Shown piece by piece: positions 55,168 through 64,000 of a DNA stretch of 64,000 bases. Numbering within the stretch: the stretch's first letter is position 1; each line of letters begins with the position of its first letter. The notes beneath the pieces were generated by a model, which ran no database searches, was not told the origin of the DNA, and was given only the letters and a program-made list of their open reading frames with translations. The stretch lies in assembly GCF_000026985.1 (NCBI RefSeq), contig NC_017390.1:2965766-3029765 (forward strand). Direction: 5' to 3'. This DNA comes from Erwinia pyrifoliae DSM 12163. GTDB lineage: Bacteria > Pseudomonadota > Gammaproteobacteria > Enterobacterales > Enterobacteriaceae. Both the position numbers and the translations under genes were made by a program.

Positions 55168-55880
55168 CGTACTCCTTTCGCCGCAAACAGCCGGGCAAAG
55201 TCCGGCAGCGTTTCGCCACTGCGTTCAAAGCGCAGACTGGTAATAATTTGATCGAAATGTTGCCGCCATGCGTTGGTGAGTTTAGCCAGGGATTTTTCCC
55301 GCAGCAGCCTAACCAGCTGATGGTGATCGTTGCAGCGGCAGCCCTGCTGCCACGGTGCACCGTAAGCGGCAACCACCAGCGAGGGTCGCCGGGCGAGGCG
55401 CGTGACGATGTCGGCCAATACCTGATTACCAGCAATCGCCTGTAGCTGAATATGAAAAGCGGCCGACAGACGAATAGCCGCTGCGCCATCATGGTTTTCA
55501 TGCGCCTGCTGCTCCTGCTGATTGAGCTTTTCCAGCGAGGCCAGATGCGGGCTTTGACAGTGAGCCAGCACCTGCGGCAGATTCGCACACTCAATCAGGC
55601 TACGCGTGCGCAAAATATCCTGCCCCTCTTCAACCGTCGGCGTGGTGACCTGCGCACCGCGTTTGGGCGTCAGGGTGACCATCTGCACCGCCGCGAGGCG
55701 CTGTAGCACTTTTCGAATGCCGGTACGACTGACGCCAAACACCTCACTCAGCGCCTCCTCCGGGAGTTTGCTGCCCGGGGGGAGCTGGTGTTCCACGATT
55801 GCCGTCAACAGTGACTGATAGATAGGTTCATCCTTGTCACTCAGGTCCGAGGCCGTTTTCAGCCCGCTTTCACTTATCAT
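55164..55880 (-). CDS. hpxS: GntR-family (FCD) transcription regulator HpxS
   Basis: A 238-residue regulator: winged helix with LPPGSKLPEEALSEVFGVSRTGIRKVLQRLAA, then an FCD-type helical effector domain with ARRPSLVVAAYG. It starts the hpxSAB operon, with a divergent allantoin-type permease. Candidate TGTATACA-like operator sites lie between them. Allantoin as effector is inferred. Confidence 0.9.
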   Translation of the reverse strand: MISESGLKTASDLSDKDEPIYQSLLTAIVEHQLPPGSKLPEEALSEVFGVSRTGIRKVLQRLAAVQMVTLTPKRGAQVTTPTVEEGQDILRTRSLIECANLPQVLAHCQSPHLASLEKLNQQEQQAHENHDGAAAIRLSAAFHIQLQAIAGNQVLADIVTRLARRPSLVVAAYGAPWQQGCRCNDHHQLVRLLREKSLAKLTNAWRQHFDQIITSLRFERSGETLPDFARLFAAKGVR

Positions 55881-55915
55881 TCCCTACCCCGCCCGACTGC
55901 ATTCTCTGCCAGAAT

Positions 55916-55947
55916 CGTACACATAATGAATCAATATTGTATACATG
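55916..55947. promoter_or_regulatory. candidate HpxS operator
   Basis: The intergenic region between hpxS and the divergent permease holds ATTGTATACATG (55936-55947), close to the TTGTATACAA palindrome bound by many FCD-type GntR regulators, and a weaker CGTACACAT (55916-55924) upstream. It could control both directions. Confidence 0.5.
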
Positions 55948-56024
55948 GAACTCAATTTGGCCTGGATCCTGCAACGTCTCTGTTAAGCCAGTTTATCGAA
56001 CGCTCAATCAGAGGAGCAGGTTTT

Positions 56025-57520
56025 ATGCCAATCAGTCAACGTTCTTCCCCGGCAGCGGCGTCTGGCGTCCCTGCTAACTACAGCCCACGCTTGTGCAATG
56101 AGGATCTGGCACCGACCCGTGAGCAGCACTGGAGTTGGTACAACATTTTCTCGTTCTGGATGTCTGACGTACACAGTATGGGTGGCTACGTGGTGGCCGC
56201 CAGCTTCTTTACGCTCGGCCTCGCCAGCTGGCAGGTGTTGCTGTGCCTGCTGGCCGGCATCTGTATTGTGCAGCTGTGCGCTAACCTGGTAGCCAGGCCA
56301 AGCCAGATGACCGGGGTGCCTTATGCCGTGGTCTGCCGTCAGGCATTCGGCGTGTTTGGTGCGAATATCCCGGCGGTGATCCGTGGCCTGATTGCCTTTG
56401 CCTGGTACGGTATTCAGACCTGGCTGGCGTCTAATGCGCTGATGCTGGTTTCCCTGAAGTTCTGGCCTGGACTGGCCGCGCTGACGCACACGTCGTGGCT
56501 TGGGTTATCACAGCTTGGCTGGATCTGCTTCGCGACGATGTGGCTGTTGCAGGCAATGGTGTTCTGGCACGGAATGAATGCTATTAAGCGCTTTATTGAT
56601 GTGGCTGGCCCGGCAGTGTACGTGGTGATGGGGGCGCTGGCGGGCTGGATTGTATACAAAACCGGTTTTGACGGCGTTTCGTTTACGCTGGCGAGCAAGG
56701 TGCTGTCCGGCAGCGAGCAGGTGTGGCAGATGATCACCGCCACGGCGCTGGTGGTTTCCTACTTCTCCGGCCCGCTGCTGAACTTTGGTGACTTCTCGCG
56801 TTATGCGAAAAACATGGGTGAGATCCGCCGGGGCAACCGCTGGGGGCTGCCGTTCAACTTCCTGCTGTTCGCCATCGTGACCGTGGTTATCGTCTCTGGC
56901 ACGCAGTCGCTGTTTGGCCGCATGATCACCGATCCGATTGAGACTGCCAGCATGGTCGGCAACGATCTGGCGGTGGCGCTTGGCCTGCTGACGATGATCG
57001 CCGCCACTATCGGCATCAATATCGTCGCCAACTTCGTTTCTCCGGCGTTTGACTTTTCCAACTGTTCGCCACAGAAAATCAGCTTCCGCACCGGTGGTAT
57101 GATCGCCGCTGTCGGTTCGTACTGCTGACGCCGTGGAATCTGTTCCAGTCTCCCGAGCTGATCCACTACACGCTGGATGTGCTGGGATCCTGTATCGGGC
57201 CGCTGTTTGGCATCCTGCTGGCGGATTTCTATCTGGTCAAACGCGGCCAGATTTCCGTCGACGATCTGTTTAATGATACGCCACAGGGCAAATACTGGTA
57301 TCGCGGTGGCTTCAATCCAAAGGCCATCGCCGCGCTGCTGCCGTCGGTGGCGATGGGTTTGCTGATTAGCTTCACTCCGTCACTGCACGCGGTGGCCAAC
57401 TTCAGCTGGTTTATCGGCGTGGCGCTGGGGGCCGGGATCTATCGCTGGGTAGCGCGTGACGAGGTGGCAACAAGCGCAACTCAAGGTTATGCCCTCCGCG
57501 TCGCGTTGCAGGAAGAATAA
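56025..57520 (+). pseudogene. NCS1-family allantoin permease, single-base frameshift
   Basis: The N-terminal 367 residues are a good nucleobase:cation symporter-1 (SNPLLNFGDFSRY-type core as SGPLLNFGDFSRYAKN, plus MGGYVVAASFFTLGLASWQ and WLASNALMLVS). The frame stops at TGA 57126-57128. If one base were inserted near 57117-57119 the sequence would continue as SVLLTPWNLFQSPE and then the normal C-terminus (GPLFGILLADFYLVKRGQISVDDLF) to 57520. The start at 56025 follows GAGGAGCAGG. The intact protein would import allantoin or hydantoin. A recent mutation or an assembly error are both possible. Confidence 0.85.
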
Positions 57521-57544
57521 GGAAGATGAGAGGCTAAAAACGAC

Positions 57545-57574
57545 GAAAGGCCGATTTTTTCGAATCGGCCTTTC
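57545..57574 (-). terminator. terminator after tRNA-Asp
   Basis: A 12-base-pair perfect stem with a six-base loop on the 3' side of the tRNA on the minus strand; it is followed by a short spacer and TTTTT. It also faces the permease gene and may end both transcripts. Confidence 0.85.
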
Positions 57575-57582
57575 TGGATACT

Positions 57583-57659
57583 TGGCGGAACGGACGGGGC
57601 TCGAACCCGCGACCCCCTGCGTGACAGGCAGGTATTCTAACCAACTGAACTACCGCTCC
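57583..57659 (-). tRNA. aspV: tRNA-Asp (GTC)
   Basis: A 77-base tRNA with encoded CCA, acceptor GGAGCGG/CCGTTCC, T-loop GGTTCGA and anticodon loop CCTGTCACG, anticodon GTC. It is identical in its whole length to the copy at 63880-63956. It lies directly downstream of dnaQ on the same strand, as aspV does in E. coli. Confidence 0.97.
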
Positions 57660-57771
57660 GCGCTGTGTTCCCCGTCGGGAACGAGGCGGATATTACGAGG
57701 CTGTATCAACTTCGTCAACGCTTTTTCAGTTGAAACAGCGTAACTGCGTTTTTTTTCAGCGCTACGTGCGG

Positions 57772-58530
57772 TTAAGCAGGGTCAGCCATAATGTCTTGTG
57801 GCCGCCACAGGCAGCTTCCGCCTTTTTTCTCAACCAGATCGAGACGTGCTTCGTGCGCCATCAGCTCCTGTTCACTGGCGCGCACCACGCGCAGGCCAGA
57901 TGAGGGCCGCGCTATGCGGTGAATGGTCTCACCGCCCTGCTGCTTTTCACGCTCCCCTTCCATTGAGAATGCCAGCGAGGTCTGCCCGCCGGTCATGGTC
58001 AGGAACACCTCCGCCAGAATTTCGGAGTCAAGCAGTGCGCCATGCAGAGTACGCTTGCTGTTATCTATCTCGTAACGTGAGCACAGCGCATCAAGGCTGT
58101 TGCGCTTGCCGGGGAACAGCTTACGCGCCATCGCCAGGCTATCGGTGATTTTGCAGAAGGTTTCCGTTTTCGCTATGCCGCGCTGCAATTTGGCAAATTC
58201 ATAATCCATAAAGCCGATATCGAACGAGGCATTATGGATAACCAGCTCCGCACCGTTTATGTAGGCAAGGAAGTCGTCCGCAATCTGCGCAAAGGTTGGT
58301 TTATCCAGCAGGAATTCATCTGCGATACCGTGCACGCCGAACGCTTCCGGGTCGATCAGACGATCGGGCTTGAGATAAACATGGAAGTTATTGCCGGTAA
58401 GACGGCGGTTGATCACCTCAACAGCACCGATTTCAATAATGCGGTGCCCCTCATAGTGGACACCGATCATGTTCATACCGGTGGTTTCGGTATCAAGTAC
58501 GATCTGACGCGTTGTATTTACTGTGCTCAT
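57772..58530 (-). CDS. dnaQ: DNA polymerase III epsilon subunit (3'-5' proofreading exonuclease)
   Basis: A 252-residue DEDD-type exonuclease. The exonuclease motifs are [27 protein letters not shown] and [15 protein letters not shown]. The C-terminal part contacts the alpha subunit. It is slightly longer than the 243-residue E. coli protein. It is divergent from rnhA with overlapping promoter regions, as in E. coli. Confidence 0.97.
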   Translation of the reverse strand: MSTVNTTRQIVLDTETTGMNMIGVHYEGHRIIEIGAVEVINRRLTGNNFHVYLKPDRLIDPEAFGVHGIADEFLLDKPTFAQIADDFLAYINGAELVIHNASFDIGFMDYEFAKLQRGIAKTETFCKITDSLAMARKLFPGKRNSLDALCSRYEIDNSKRTLHGALLDSEILAEVFLTMTGGQTSLAFSMEGEREKQQGGETIHRIARPSSGLRVVRASEQELMAHEARLDLVEKKGGSCLWRPQDIMADPA

Positions 58531-58582
58531 AGGACCCGTTTATGTCAGACTTGGCGTTTTTTCTACGGGGAGTCTACCAGAG

Positions 58583-59044
58583 ATGCTCAAGCAGGTAGAA
58601 ATTTTCACTGACGGTTCGTGCCTGGGTAACCCAGGCCCCGGAGGGTACGGCGCGATTATGCGTTATGGTAAACATGAGAAGATTTTCAGCGCCGGTTTCC
58701 ATCTGACCACCAACAACCGCATGGAAATGATGGCGGCAATTGTGGCACTGGAAGCATTGACCCAGCCCTGTGCGGTGGTGCTCAGTACCGACAGCCAGTA
58801 CGTTCGCCAGGGGATCACCAGCTGGATCCATAACTGGAAAAAACGCGGCTGGAAAACTGCCGATAAAAAACCGGTGAAGAATGTCGATCTGTGGAAACGA
58901 CTGGACGCGGCGCTCAGTCATCACGACATTAACTGGAAGTGGGTAAAGGGACATGCTGGCCACGTTGAAAACGAGCGCTGCGACGTGCTGGCGCGTACCG
59001 CAGCAGGATGTCCCACCTTTGATGATGTTGGCTACCAGGCCTGA
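58583..59044 (+). CDS. rnhA: ribonuclease HI
   Basis: A 153-residue RNase H. The four acidic active-site residues lie in [18 protein letters not shown] (D10), [13 protein letters not shown] (E48), [11 protein letters not shown] (D70) and the late [10 protein letters not shown] (D134-type); the basic loop [15 protein letters not shown] binds substrate. It removes RNA from RNA-DNA hybrids. Start at 58583 gives [12 protein letters not shown], the E. coli beginning. Confidence 0.97.
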   Translation: MLKQVEIFTDGSCLGNPGPGGYGAIMRYGKHEKIFSAGFHLTTNNRMEMMAAIVALEALTQPCAVVLSTDSQYVRQGITSWIHNWKKRGWKTADKKPVKNVDLWKRLDAALSHHDINWKWVKGHAGHVENERCDVLARTAAGCPTFDDVGYQA

Positions 59045-59108
59045 TGGTGAGGGCGGGGATTAGGACCGTAAGCTATTGCGCTTCGGCTGGCACAGCAAAT
59101 CCGCTACG

Positions 59109-59810
59109 CTACTGACTGGTCACGCCCACGGCGTGCAGACGCGGTTTCCCTGCACTTTTTTTCGCCGGATTCCTGGTCAACGGGAAGGTCCGTTTACGCG
59201 CTACAATAAGATTCATGCAGCCCAGCGCAGGGAGATGAGTGCTGATCATTTCCCCCCCCTGACAGTTCCACGGCAATACCTGGAAACAGGTGCGCCGTAT
59301 CACCTCATAGTTCAGCAGGCTTAGCCAGTCCAGCAGACGCATCTGGCTGTACATCCTGCTATTCCAGGGGATGCGGCGATGGAGGCCCGGTATCAGTTTG
59401 CCCATCCCCAACAGGCTAAAAAGGTTAAAGCCGCTGATGATTATCCAGCCATCATCGACCAATACGCGATCCACTTCACGCAAAAGGCAATGCGGGTCGC
59501 TGCTCCACGCCAGGGTATGTGCCAGCAGGCAGGCATCCACCGATTTTGACTCAAACGGCAGGCTTAACGGATCGGCACGGATCTGCATCAGCTCTCCGCT
59601 AAGCCCCACATTGACCTGATGGGCTATTGCACAGCTTTCCGTATCAATTTCAGCACTGAGCCTGCCAATCTTCAGCAGGTGAAAACCAAAAATTTTTCCA
59701 AGACTTGGGCGGAGCTGATGCGCCAGCGCATCGCGGTAATATTCGCCACAGGGTATCTGCGACCAGGATTCAGGCACATGGCGGATTTGACGTGTTTTAG
59801 CAGGCTTCAT
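59109..59810 (-). CDS. yafS: YafS-family SAM-dependent methyltransferase
   Basis: A 233-residue class I methyltransferase-like protein. [49 protein letters not shown] gives the acidic motif and post-motifs. The N-terminal glycine-rich motif is degenerate ([13 protein letters not shown]), which is normal for this family. The substrate is unknown. It is divergent from gloB, as in E. coli. Confidence 0.9.
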   Translation of the reverse strand: MKPAKTRQIRHVPESWSQIPCGEYYRDALAHQLRPSLGKIFGFHLLKIGRLSAEIDTESCAIAHQVNVGLSGELMQIRADPLSLPFESKSVDACLLAHTLAWSSDPHCLLREVDRVLVDDGWIIISGFNLFSLLGMGKLIPGLHRRIPWNSRMYSQMRLLDWLSLLNYEVIRRTCFQVLPWNCQGGEMISTHLPALGCMNLIVARKRTFPLTRNPAKKSAGKPRLHAVGVTSQ

Positions 59811-59855
59811 GCTTTACCATCTTCTTTTCCATCGTGCGCATCAAAAGAGGTGAAT

Positions 59856-60611
59856 ATGAATCTTACCAGCATTCCGGCCCTGCAGGATAACTACATCTGG
59901 ACCTTAAATGATGATAGCGGCCGCTGTCTGATTGTCGACCCCGGAGAGGCAGCTCCCGTGCTGCGCGCGATAACGCAAAATCATTGGCAGCCACAGGCGA
60001 TTCTTCTTACCCATCATCACCATGATCATGTTGGCGGGGTGGGAGAACTGCTGGCGCAGTATCCTGATTTGATCGTCTATGGCCCACAAGAAACTGGCGA
60101 TAAAGGCGCTAACAACGTCATCGGCGAGGGTGATCACATCCGCGTGTTGGGGTTGGATTTTACGATTATTGCCACCCCGGGCCACACTTTAGGACATATC
60201 TCATACTTCAGTAAGCCTTATCTTTTCTGCGGGGATACGTTGTTTTCCGCAGGCTGCGGCAGGCTTTTCGAGGGGACAGCAAAACAAATGTTCGAATCAT
60301 TTCAAAAGCTTAATAGTCTTCCGGGTGATACGCTGGTTTGTTGCGCACATGAGTATACTTTATCAAACCTTGCCTTTTCTCATCATATCTATCCGCAAGA
60401 GACAGAAATAAAGCGCTACTACCATGAAATTAAGGAGTTACGCGCAAAAAATGGCATAACCTTACCAACAAAACTCGATCATGAACGTAAAATAAATGTT
60501 TTTTTACGCACCAAAGATGTTGAATTACAACGATTAATAAGCCAGGACCCTGCACAACTTACTGAATGTCAGACTTTTGCGATTCTACGCGAGAAGAAAG
60601 ACAGTTTTTGA
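59856..60611 (+). CDS. gloB: hydroxyacylglutathione hydrolase (glyoxalase II)
   Basis: A 251-residue metallo-beta-lactamase-fold enzyme completing methylglyoxal detoxification by hydrolysing S-lactoylglutathione. The metal motif is [16 protein letters not shown], with [10 protein letters not shown] and [13 protein letters not shown]. The start at 59856 follows AAGAGGTG and begins the family sequence; a longer frame to 59619 runs over yafS and is not coding. It is divergent to yafS. Confidence 0.95.
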   Translation: MNLTSIPALQDNYIWTLNDDSGRCLIVDPGEAAPVLRAITQNHWQPQAILLTHHHHDHVGGVGELLAQYPDLIVYGPQETGDKGANNVIGEGDHIRVLGLDFTIIATPGHTLGHISYFSKPYLFCGDTLFSAGCGRLFEGTAKQMFESFQKLNSLPGDTLVCCAHEYTLSNLAFSHHIYPQETEIKRYYHEIKELRAKNGITLPTKLDHERKINVFLRTKDVELQRLISQDPAQLTECQTFAILREKKDSF

Positions 60612-60682
60612 GATTTCAGGTTGTGTTGTCGGGATCGACCACGTATTATTGCTCGTCTTTTAAGCGAACTATTGACACATAC

Positions 60683-62059
60683 ATGAAGGCTAAAGCGATC
60701 CTACTCGCCTCAGTCTTGCTGGCCGGGTGCCAGGCATCAAGGCACGATGCCAACATCCCGGAACAGCATGCACAGAGTTTGTCTTCGGCAAGTGAAAATG
60801 GACAGTACACAGATAATATGTTGTCGCCGCGCTGGCAGGACGATGGAACGTCCCTTGCGCAAGACAAAGATTTGTGGAATTTCATAAGCGACGAGCTGAA
60901 GATGAAGGTTCCGGATAATTACCGGATACGCGAACAAAAACAGAAATACCTGAGCAATAAGAGCTATCTCCACGATGTAACATTACGGGCAGAGCCGTAT
61001 ATGTACTGGATAGTCGAGCAGATTAAGCAACGTAAAATGCCGATGGAACTGGTACTACTACCCATAGTGGAGAGCGCTTTTAACCCGCATGCCACGTCAT
61101 CGGCAAATGCCGCTGGCATTTGGCAGATTGTGCCGCAAACGGGACGAAATTATGGTCTGAAGCAGACTCAGTGGTACGACGGACGACGCGATATCGTCGC
61201 CTCGACTAAAGTCGCTCTGGATATGATGCAGCGTCTTAATGACATGTTTGACGGTGACTGGTTACTGTCCGTTGCCGCCTATAACAGTGGTGAAGGCCGC
61301 GTGCTCAAAGCGATTAGAACCAATAAGGCCAAAGGGCGACCTACGGACTTCTGGTCACTGGCGCTGCCAAAAGAAACAACTGTTTATGTACCGAAAATGC
61401 TGGCGCTGGGGCAAATCCTTAAGAACAGCAAGCGCTACGGGGTTAGTCTGCCAACTCCGAACAAAACGCGAGCTCTGGCACGCGTGGAAGTCGGACAACA
61501 GATTGAGCTAACGCAGGCTGCCGAAATGGCAGGTATGTCGCTAAGCAAGCTGAAGAGCTTTAATACCGGCTACCGACGCGGCACGACGGCACCTAATGGT
61601 CCTCATTACATTATGGTTCCTAAGTCCAACGTGGCTAAACTGCGTGACTCACTCGCAACCGGGGATATCGCCGCAGTTCAGACGACATCTCTGGCTAACA
61701 ACAGCGTTTCTCCGGCATCTTACAAGGTACGTAGCGGTGATACCCTTTCCGGCATTGCTAAACGTCTTGGGGTTCCGGTAAAAGATCTGCAGCGTACCAA
61801 TAATTTGCGCGGCAGCAGTATCAAGCCAGGCCAGACTCTGACCTTGGGTAACAATGTAGGAGCGCAGCTGGTTGATAACGGCGACAGCATCACCTATCAG
61901 GTACGTAAGGGTGATTCTCTGGCCAGTATTGCAAAACGTCATGGCGTTAACATTAAAGATGTTATGCGTTGGAATAGCGGATCCACGAGTGCGAAGAACA
62001 TTCGCCCCGGTGATAAACTGACGCTGTTCGTTGCTGACAACGCGACGCCAGACAGCTGA
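60683..62059 (+). CDS. mltD: membrane-bound lytic murein transglycosylase D
   Basis: A 458-residue lipoprotein: lipobox LAGC with cysteine at residue 16. The SLT domain has LLPIVESAFNPHATSSANAAGIWQIVP with the catalytic glutamate. Two LysM domains follow (YKVRSGDTLSGIAKRLG and YQVRKGDSLASIAKRHG). It cuts glycan strands in peptidoglycan and would bind it via the LysM parts. The start at 60683 gives the signal peptide; an upstream longer frame overlapping gloB is not supported. Confidence 0.95.
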   Translation: MKAKAILLASVLLAGCQASRHDANIPEQHAQSLSSASENGQYTDNMLSPRWQDDGTSLAQDKDLWNFISDELKMKVPDNYRIREQKQKYLSNKSYLHDVTLRAEPYMYWIVEQIKQRKMPMELVLLPIVESAFNPHATSSANAAGIWQIVPQTGRNYGLKQTQWYDGRRDIVASTKVALDMMQRLNDMFDGDWLLSVAAYNSGEGRVLKAIRTNKAKGRPTDFWSLALPKETTVYVPKMLALGQILKNSKRYGVSLPTPNKTRALARVEVGQQIELTQAAEMAGMSLSKLKSFNTGYRRGTTAPNGPHYIMVPKSNVAKLRDSLATGDIAAVQTTSLANNSVSPASYKVRSGDTLSGIAKRLGVPVKDLQRTNNLRGSSIKPGQTLTLGNNVGAQLVDNGDSITYQVRKGDSLASIAKRHGVNIKDVMRWNSGSTSAKNIRPGDKLTLFVADNATPDS

Positions 62060-62090
62060 TCATTCTATGTATTGCCTGTATACTCTGATA

Positions 62091-62117
62091 AAAAGCCCGG
62101 TAATCCGGGCTTTTTTT
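62091..62117. terminator. terminator between mltD and yafE
   Basis: A 10-base-pair perfect stem (AAAAGCCCGG with CCGGGCTTTT), a four-base loop and seven Ts in total on the plus strand. It is placed between convergent mltD and yafE and works in both directions because of its A/T-rich base. Confidence 0.9.
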
Positions 62118-62880
62118 ATGGCCGGATAGCCTCAATAAAAAGGGTATCAGTGCTAAAACTTCCGTCCGGCTGCAAAGCATAATAGCGCTGTACGTCATCA
62201 GGAGCCGAGTGCTGATAGGCACGAATCGCCTGCACCATGACCTCCGGCGTCCGCATCCGCTCTATCCAACTGCTAAACTCCAGTTCGAGTTTTTCCTGCG
62301 ATGCACGCTGAATAATCAGGCCGGACTCAGTCATCAGGGTTAACCATTCACCGGGGCTGTAATCCTGCACATGTGAAGCATCTCGCAGGGCTTCCACCGT
62401 TTGTAACCAGATATTCAGCACAGGATTTCCAGGCGCACTCACGTCTATTAAAATCATCTTTCCGCCGGCTTTGAGCACCCGACGCACTTCGCGCAGCGCA
62501 CTACCAACATCATGCCAGTGGTGCGCCGAGTAGCGGCTGATAACAATATCAAATTCCGCGTCACCAAAAGGCAGATTCTCCGCATAGCCTTGTTGAGTAG
62601 TAAGATGTCGATAGCCGCGTGCAGCTGCCGTTTCATCAACGGTCGCCAGCATCCTCTCAGACAGATCGTAAGCGACGATTTCTTTAACATACTGCGCGGC
62701 AACAAAACTGGCGTGCCCTGCACCACAACCTATATCCAGCACCCTTGCCTCAGGCGTTTCACTCAGCCGCTTCCCCAGCCGTAGCAGGTCAGCTCCAGCG
62801 GCATGCACCGCACTGGTAAGATATGCGTTAGCCTGCTCGCCAAATTGCCTGTTAATGTTGTCATGATGATTTGTCGCCAT
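62116..62880 (-). CDS. yafE: YafE-family SAM-dependent methyltransferase
   Basis: A 254-residue class I methyltransferase. Motif I is VLDIGCGAGHASF, motif II VAYDLSERML-type (IVAYDLSERML), and the later FDIVISRYSAHHWHDVGSALREVRRVLKAGG is typical. It resembles E. coli YafE, whose substrate is not established. It lies between mltD and yafD, as expected. Confidence 0.9.
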   Translation of the reverse strand: MATNHHDNINRQFGEQANAYLTSAVHAAGADLLRLGKRLSETPEARVLDIGCGAGHASFVAAQYVKEIVAYDLSERMLATVDETAAARGYRHLTTQQGYAENLPFGDAEFDIVISRYSAHHWHDVGSALREVRRVLKAGGKMILIDVSAPGNPVLNIWLQTVEALRDASHVQDYSPGEWLTLMTESGLIIQRASQEKLELEFSSWIERMRTPEVMVQAIRAYQHSAPDDVQRYYALQPDGSFSTDTLFIEAIRP

Positions 62881-62894
62881 GGCAAAAAGTCTCC

Positions 62895-63701
62895 TTAATT
62901 CGCTCCAGCCGGGGAGTTAAAGTCAAATTCAACCAGAAGTGGATTGTGGTCGGATGCGCGCGTCACCAGTACCGAGGCCTCTGCCACTCCCATACCACGA
63001 TAAAAAATAAAATCCAGCGGACGGCCGAAGGCCTTACGGCGATGATCGTCGGTAAAGCGTACTTCACGTAATCCCATTTCCCGGGCAAAGCGATAGAGCG
63101 CATTAATTCGCTGACGACTCCACGCATTGAAATCGCCGGCCATAATTACCGGGCCTTGATGATGAACAATTTGCTCACCGATCGGCCCCAGTTGTTTGCT
63201 GTATACATCAATACCCAGACTAAAGTTCACCGCATGAATATTGACGACCATCAGTACCTGGTCGTTTGGCAGAGCGTAGGCAGTGACAAGCGCCGATTTT
63301 GATAAACGTAGCAGCGGCTCACGCTCGCGCAGAGGGCAACAGTAAACAGCATGTGCAGACGCCAGCGTCATAACTCCTGACGGATGTTGTGGCAGTACAA
63401 AGGCAGGTACCTGATCGGCAACCAGATAGTTTGTGGTGGCAAAACGCACCAGTTCAGGGGTGGTTTGTGCTTCCTGTAACAGGACGAGATGGGCATTTTT
63501 ACCAAAATTCTGCAACACTGATAGCCAGTCGGCACGCTGCTGCTTGAATATATTCCATACCAGTACTTTAAGGCGGGTTGCAGCGGTTAACGGCACTCCG
63601 GGCGGTAATACCTGCCCAAGATGCAGCATTGCCACGGGAGGAAATATGCGCTCCACTGGCTGACCTGCTACATACCTCATGGCATAGGTTTTTTTCCGCA
63701 C
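62895..63701 (-). CDS. yafD: YafD family endonuclease/exonuclease/phosphatase protein
   Basis: A 268-residue member of the endonuclease/exonuclease/phosphatase superfamily. [14 protein letters not shown] carries the metal glutamate, [24 protein letters not shown] the catalytic DxN and [14 protein letters not shown] the final DH pair. The start at 63701 ([15 protein letters not shown]) is as in E. coli. Its enzymatic role is not established. Confidence 0.92.
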   Translation of the reverse strand: MRKKTYAMRYVAGQPVERIFPPVAMLHLGQVLPPGVPLTAATRLKVLVWNIFKQQRADWLSVLQNFGKNAHLVLLQEAQTTPELVRFATTNYLVADQVPAFVLPQHPSGVMTLASAHAVYCCPLREREPLLRLSKSALVTAYALPNDQVLMVVNIHAVNFSLGIDVYSKQLGPIGEQIVHHQGPVIMAGDFNAWSRQRINALYRFAREMGLREVRFTDDHRRKAFGRPLDFIFYRGMGVAEASVLVTRASDHNPLLVEFDFNSPAGAN

Positions 63702-63841
63702 GTTACCGCCTGCACTGTTGCAACTGAATGGGCTGACTATCCTTCAGTTATAGGGGCTTTATGGTCTGGTTTCAATCGGTGACTGCTGAATGAAATGAGT
63801 TAGTGCTTAAGGAGACGCAAAACCTGATTTTGAATACAAAA

Positions 63842-63869
63842 AAGCCCTGACTCTTATGAGTCAGGGCTT
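63842..63869 (-). terminator. terminator after the second tRNA-Asp
   Basis: A 12-base-pair stem with a four-base loop, followed on the minus strand by a run of six Ts (63838-63843 read as As on plus). It lies at the 3' side of the tRNA. Confidence 0.9.
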
Positions 63870-63879
63870 CCTGTTTTAG

Positions 63880-63956
63880 TGGCGGAACGGACGGGGCTCG
63901 AACCCGCGACCCCCTGCGTGACAGGCAGGTATTCTAACCAACTGAACTACCGCTCC
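63880..63956 (-). tRNA. aspU: tRNA-Asp (GTC), second copy
   Basis: Identical to the copy at 57583-57659 along all 77 bases, including the encoded CCA and anticodon GTC. In E. coli the tRNA at this point (aspU) ends the rrnH ribosomal RNA operon next to yafD and dkgB, so a ribosomal RNA operon may lie just beyond the window on the minus strand. Only the tRNA is visible here. Confidence 0.96.
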
Positions 63957-64000
63957 ACCGATTCTGTACTGATATCAGAAAACGTCTGATTTCAGGTGTA

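Noticed and set aside
1..64000. CRISPR arrays, prophage or complete insertion sequences
   Set aside because: No regularly spaced repeats, phage structural genes or intact transposase genes with inverted ends were seen.

Overview
The window looks like a chromosomal segment of an enterobacterium, most probably Erwiniaceae (Erwinia or a close relative). It keeps the order known around minute 5 of the E. coli map: proBA, phoE, crl, frsA, gpt, pepD, dinB, yafK, yafJ, gmhA, fadE, yafV, tRNA-Asp, dnaQ/rnhA, yafS, gloB, mltD, yafE, yafD, tRNA-Asp. Accessory blocks are inserted into this backbone. The genus is inferred from gene content only; no search was run.

1-16 kb is accessory. It holds a six-gene peptide-type ABC importer with two substrate-binding proteins, a CPBP membrane protease, an I78-type lipoprotein, an acyltransferase and small stress-regulator-like genes (two YmgB/AriR-like proteins and an IraP-like anti-adapter). 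It also holds a fluoride riboswitch with crcB, ybaN, a Phd/VapC-type toxin-antitoxin pair and three broken genes: a KTSC-domain gene, a methyltransferase and a LysE-type exporter interrupted at a CTGCG repeat.

16-31 kb is conserved core: proline synthesis, phosphate-starvation porin, sigma-S cofactor Crl, purine salvage, dipeptidase, SOS polymerase IV under a LexA box, L,D-transpeptidase-family YafK, heptose synthesis and FadE under a FadR-like site. 30-38 kb is the methionine salvage region. mtnK and mtnA diverge over one MetJ operator, mtnBCD lies downstream of another, and an MtnE-type transaminase is coupled to the omega-amidase YafV. A RelBE-like pair and an IS256-type transposase scrap sit between the two parts.

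38-57 kb is a purine and ureide degradation cluster of the hpx type. It contains an NCS2 permease, HIU hydrolase, OHCU decarboxylase, allantoate amidohydrolase, ureidoglycine-type aminotransferase, a polar amino-acid-type ABC importer, the RpiR regulator HpxU, the oxalurate/oxamate genes hpxWXYZ, allantoinase, allantoin racemase, the GntR regulator HpxS and a frameshifted NCS1 permease. Together these lead from 5-hydroxyisourate to allantoin, allantoate, ureidoglycine and oxalurate. No urate- or xanthine-oxidising enzyme is in the window. Two foreign segments interrupt the cluster: an AT-rich orphan gene with a C9 tract between hpxU and hpxW, and an Mrr-family endonuclease beside a truncated DNA methyltransferase.

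57.5-64 kb returns to core: dnaQ/rnhA, yafS, gloB, mltD, yafE and yafD, bracketed by two identical tRNA-Asp(GTC) genes.
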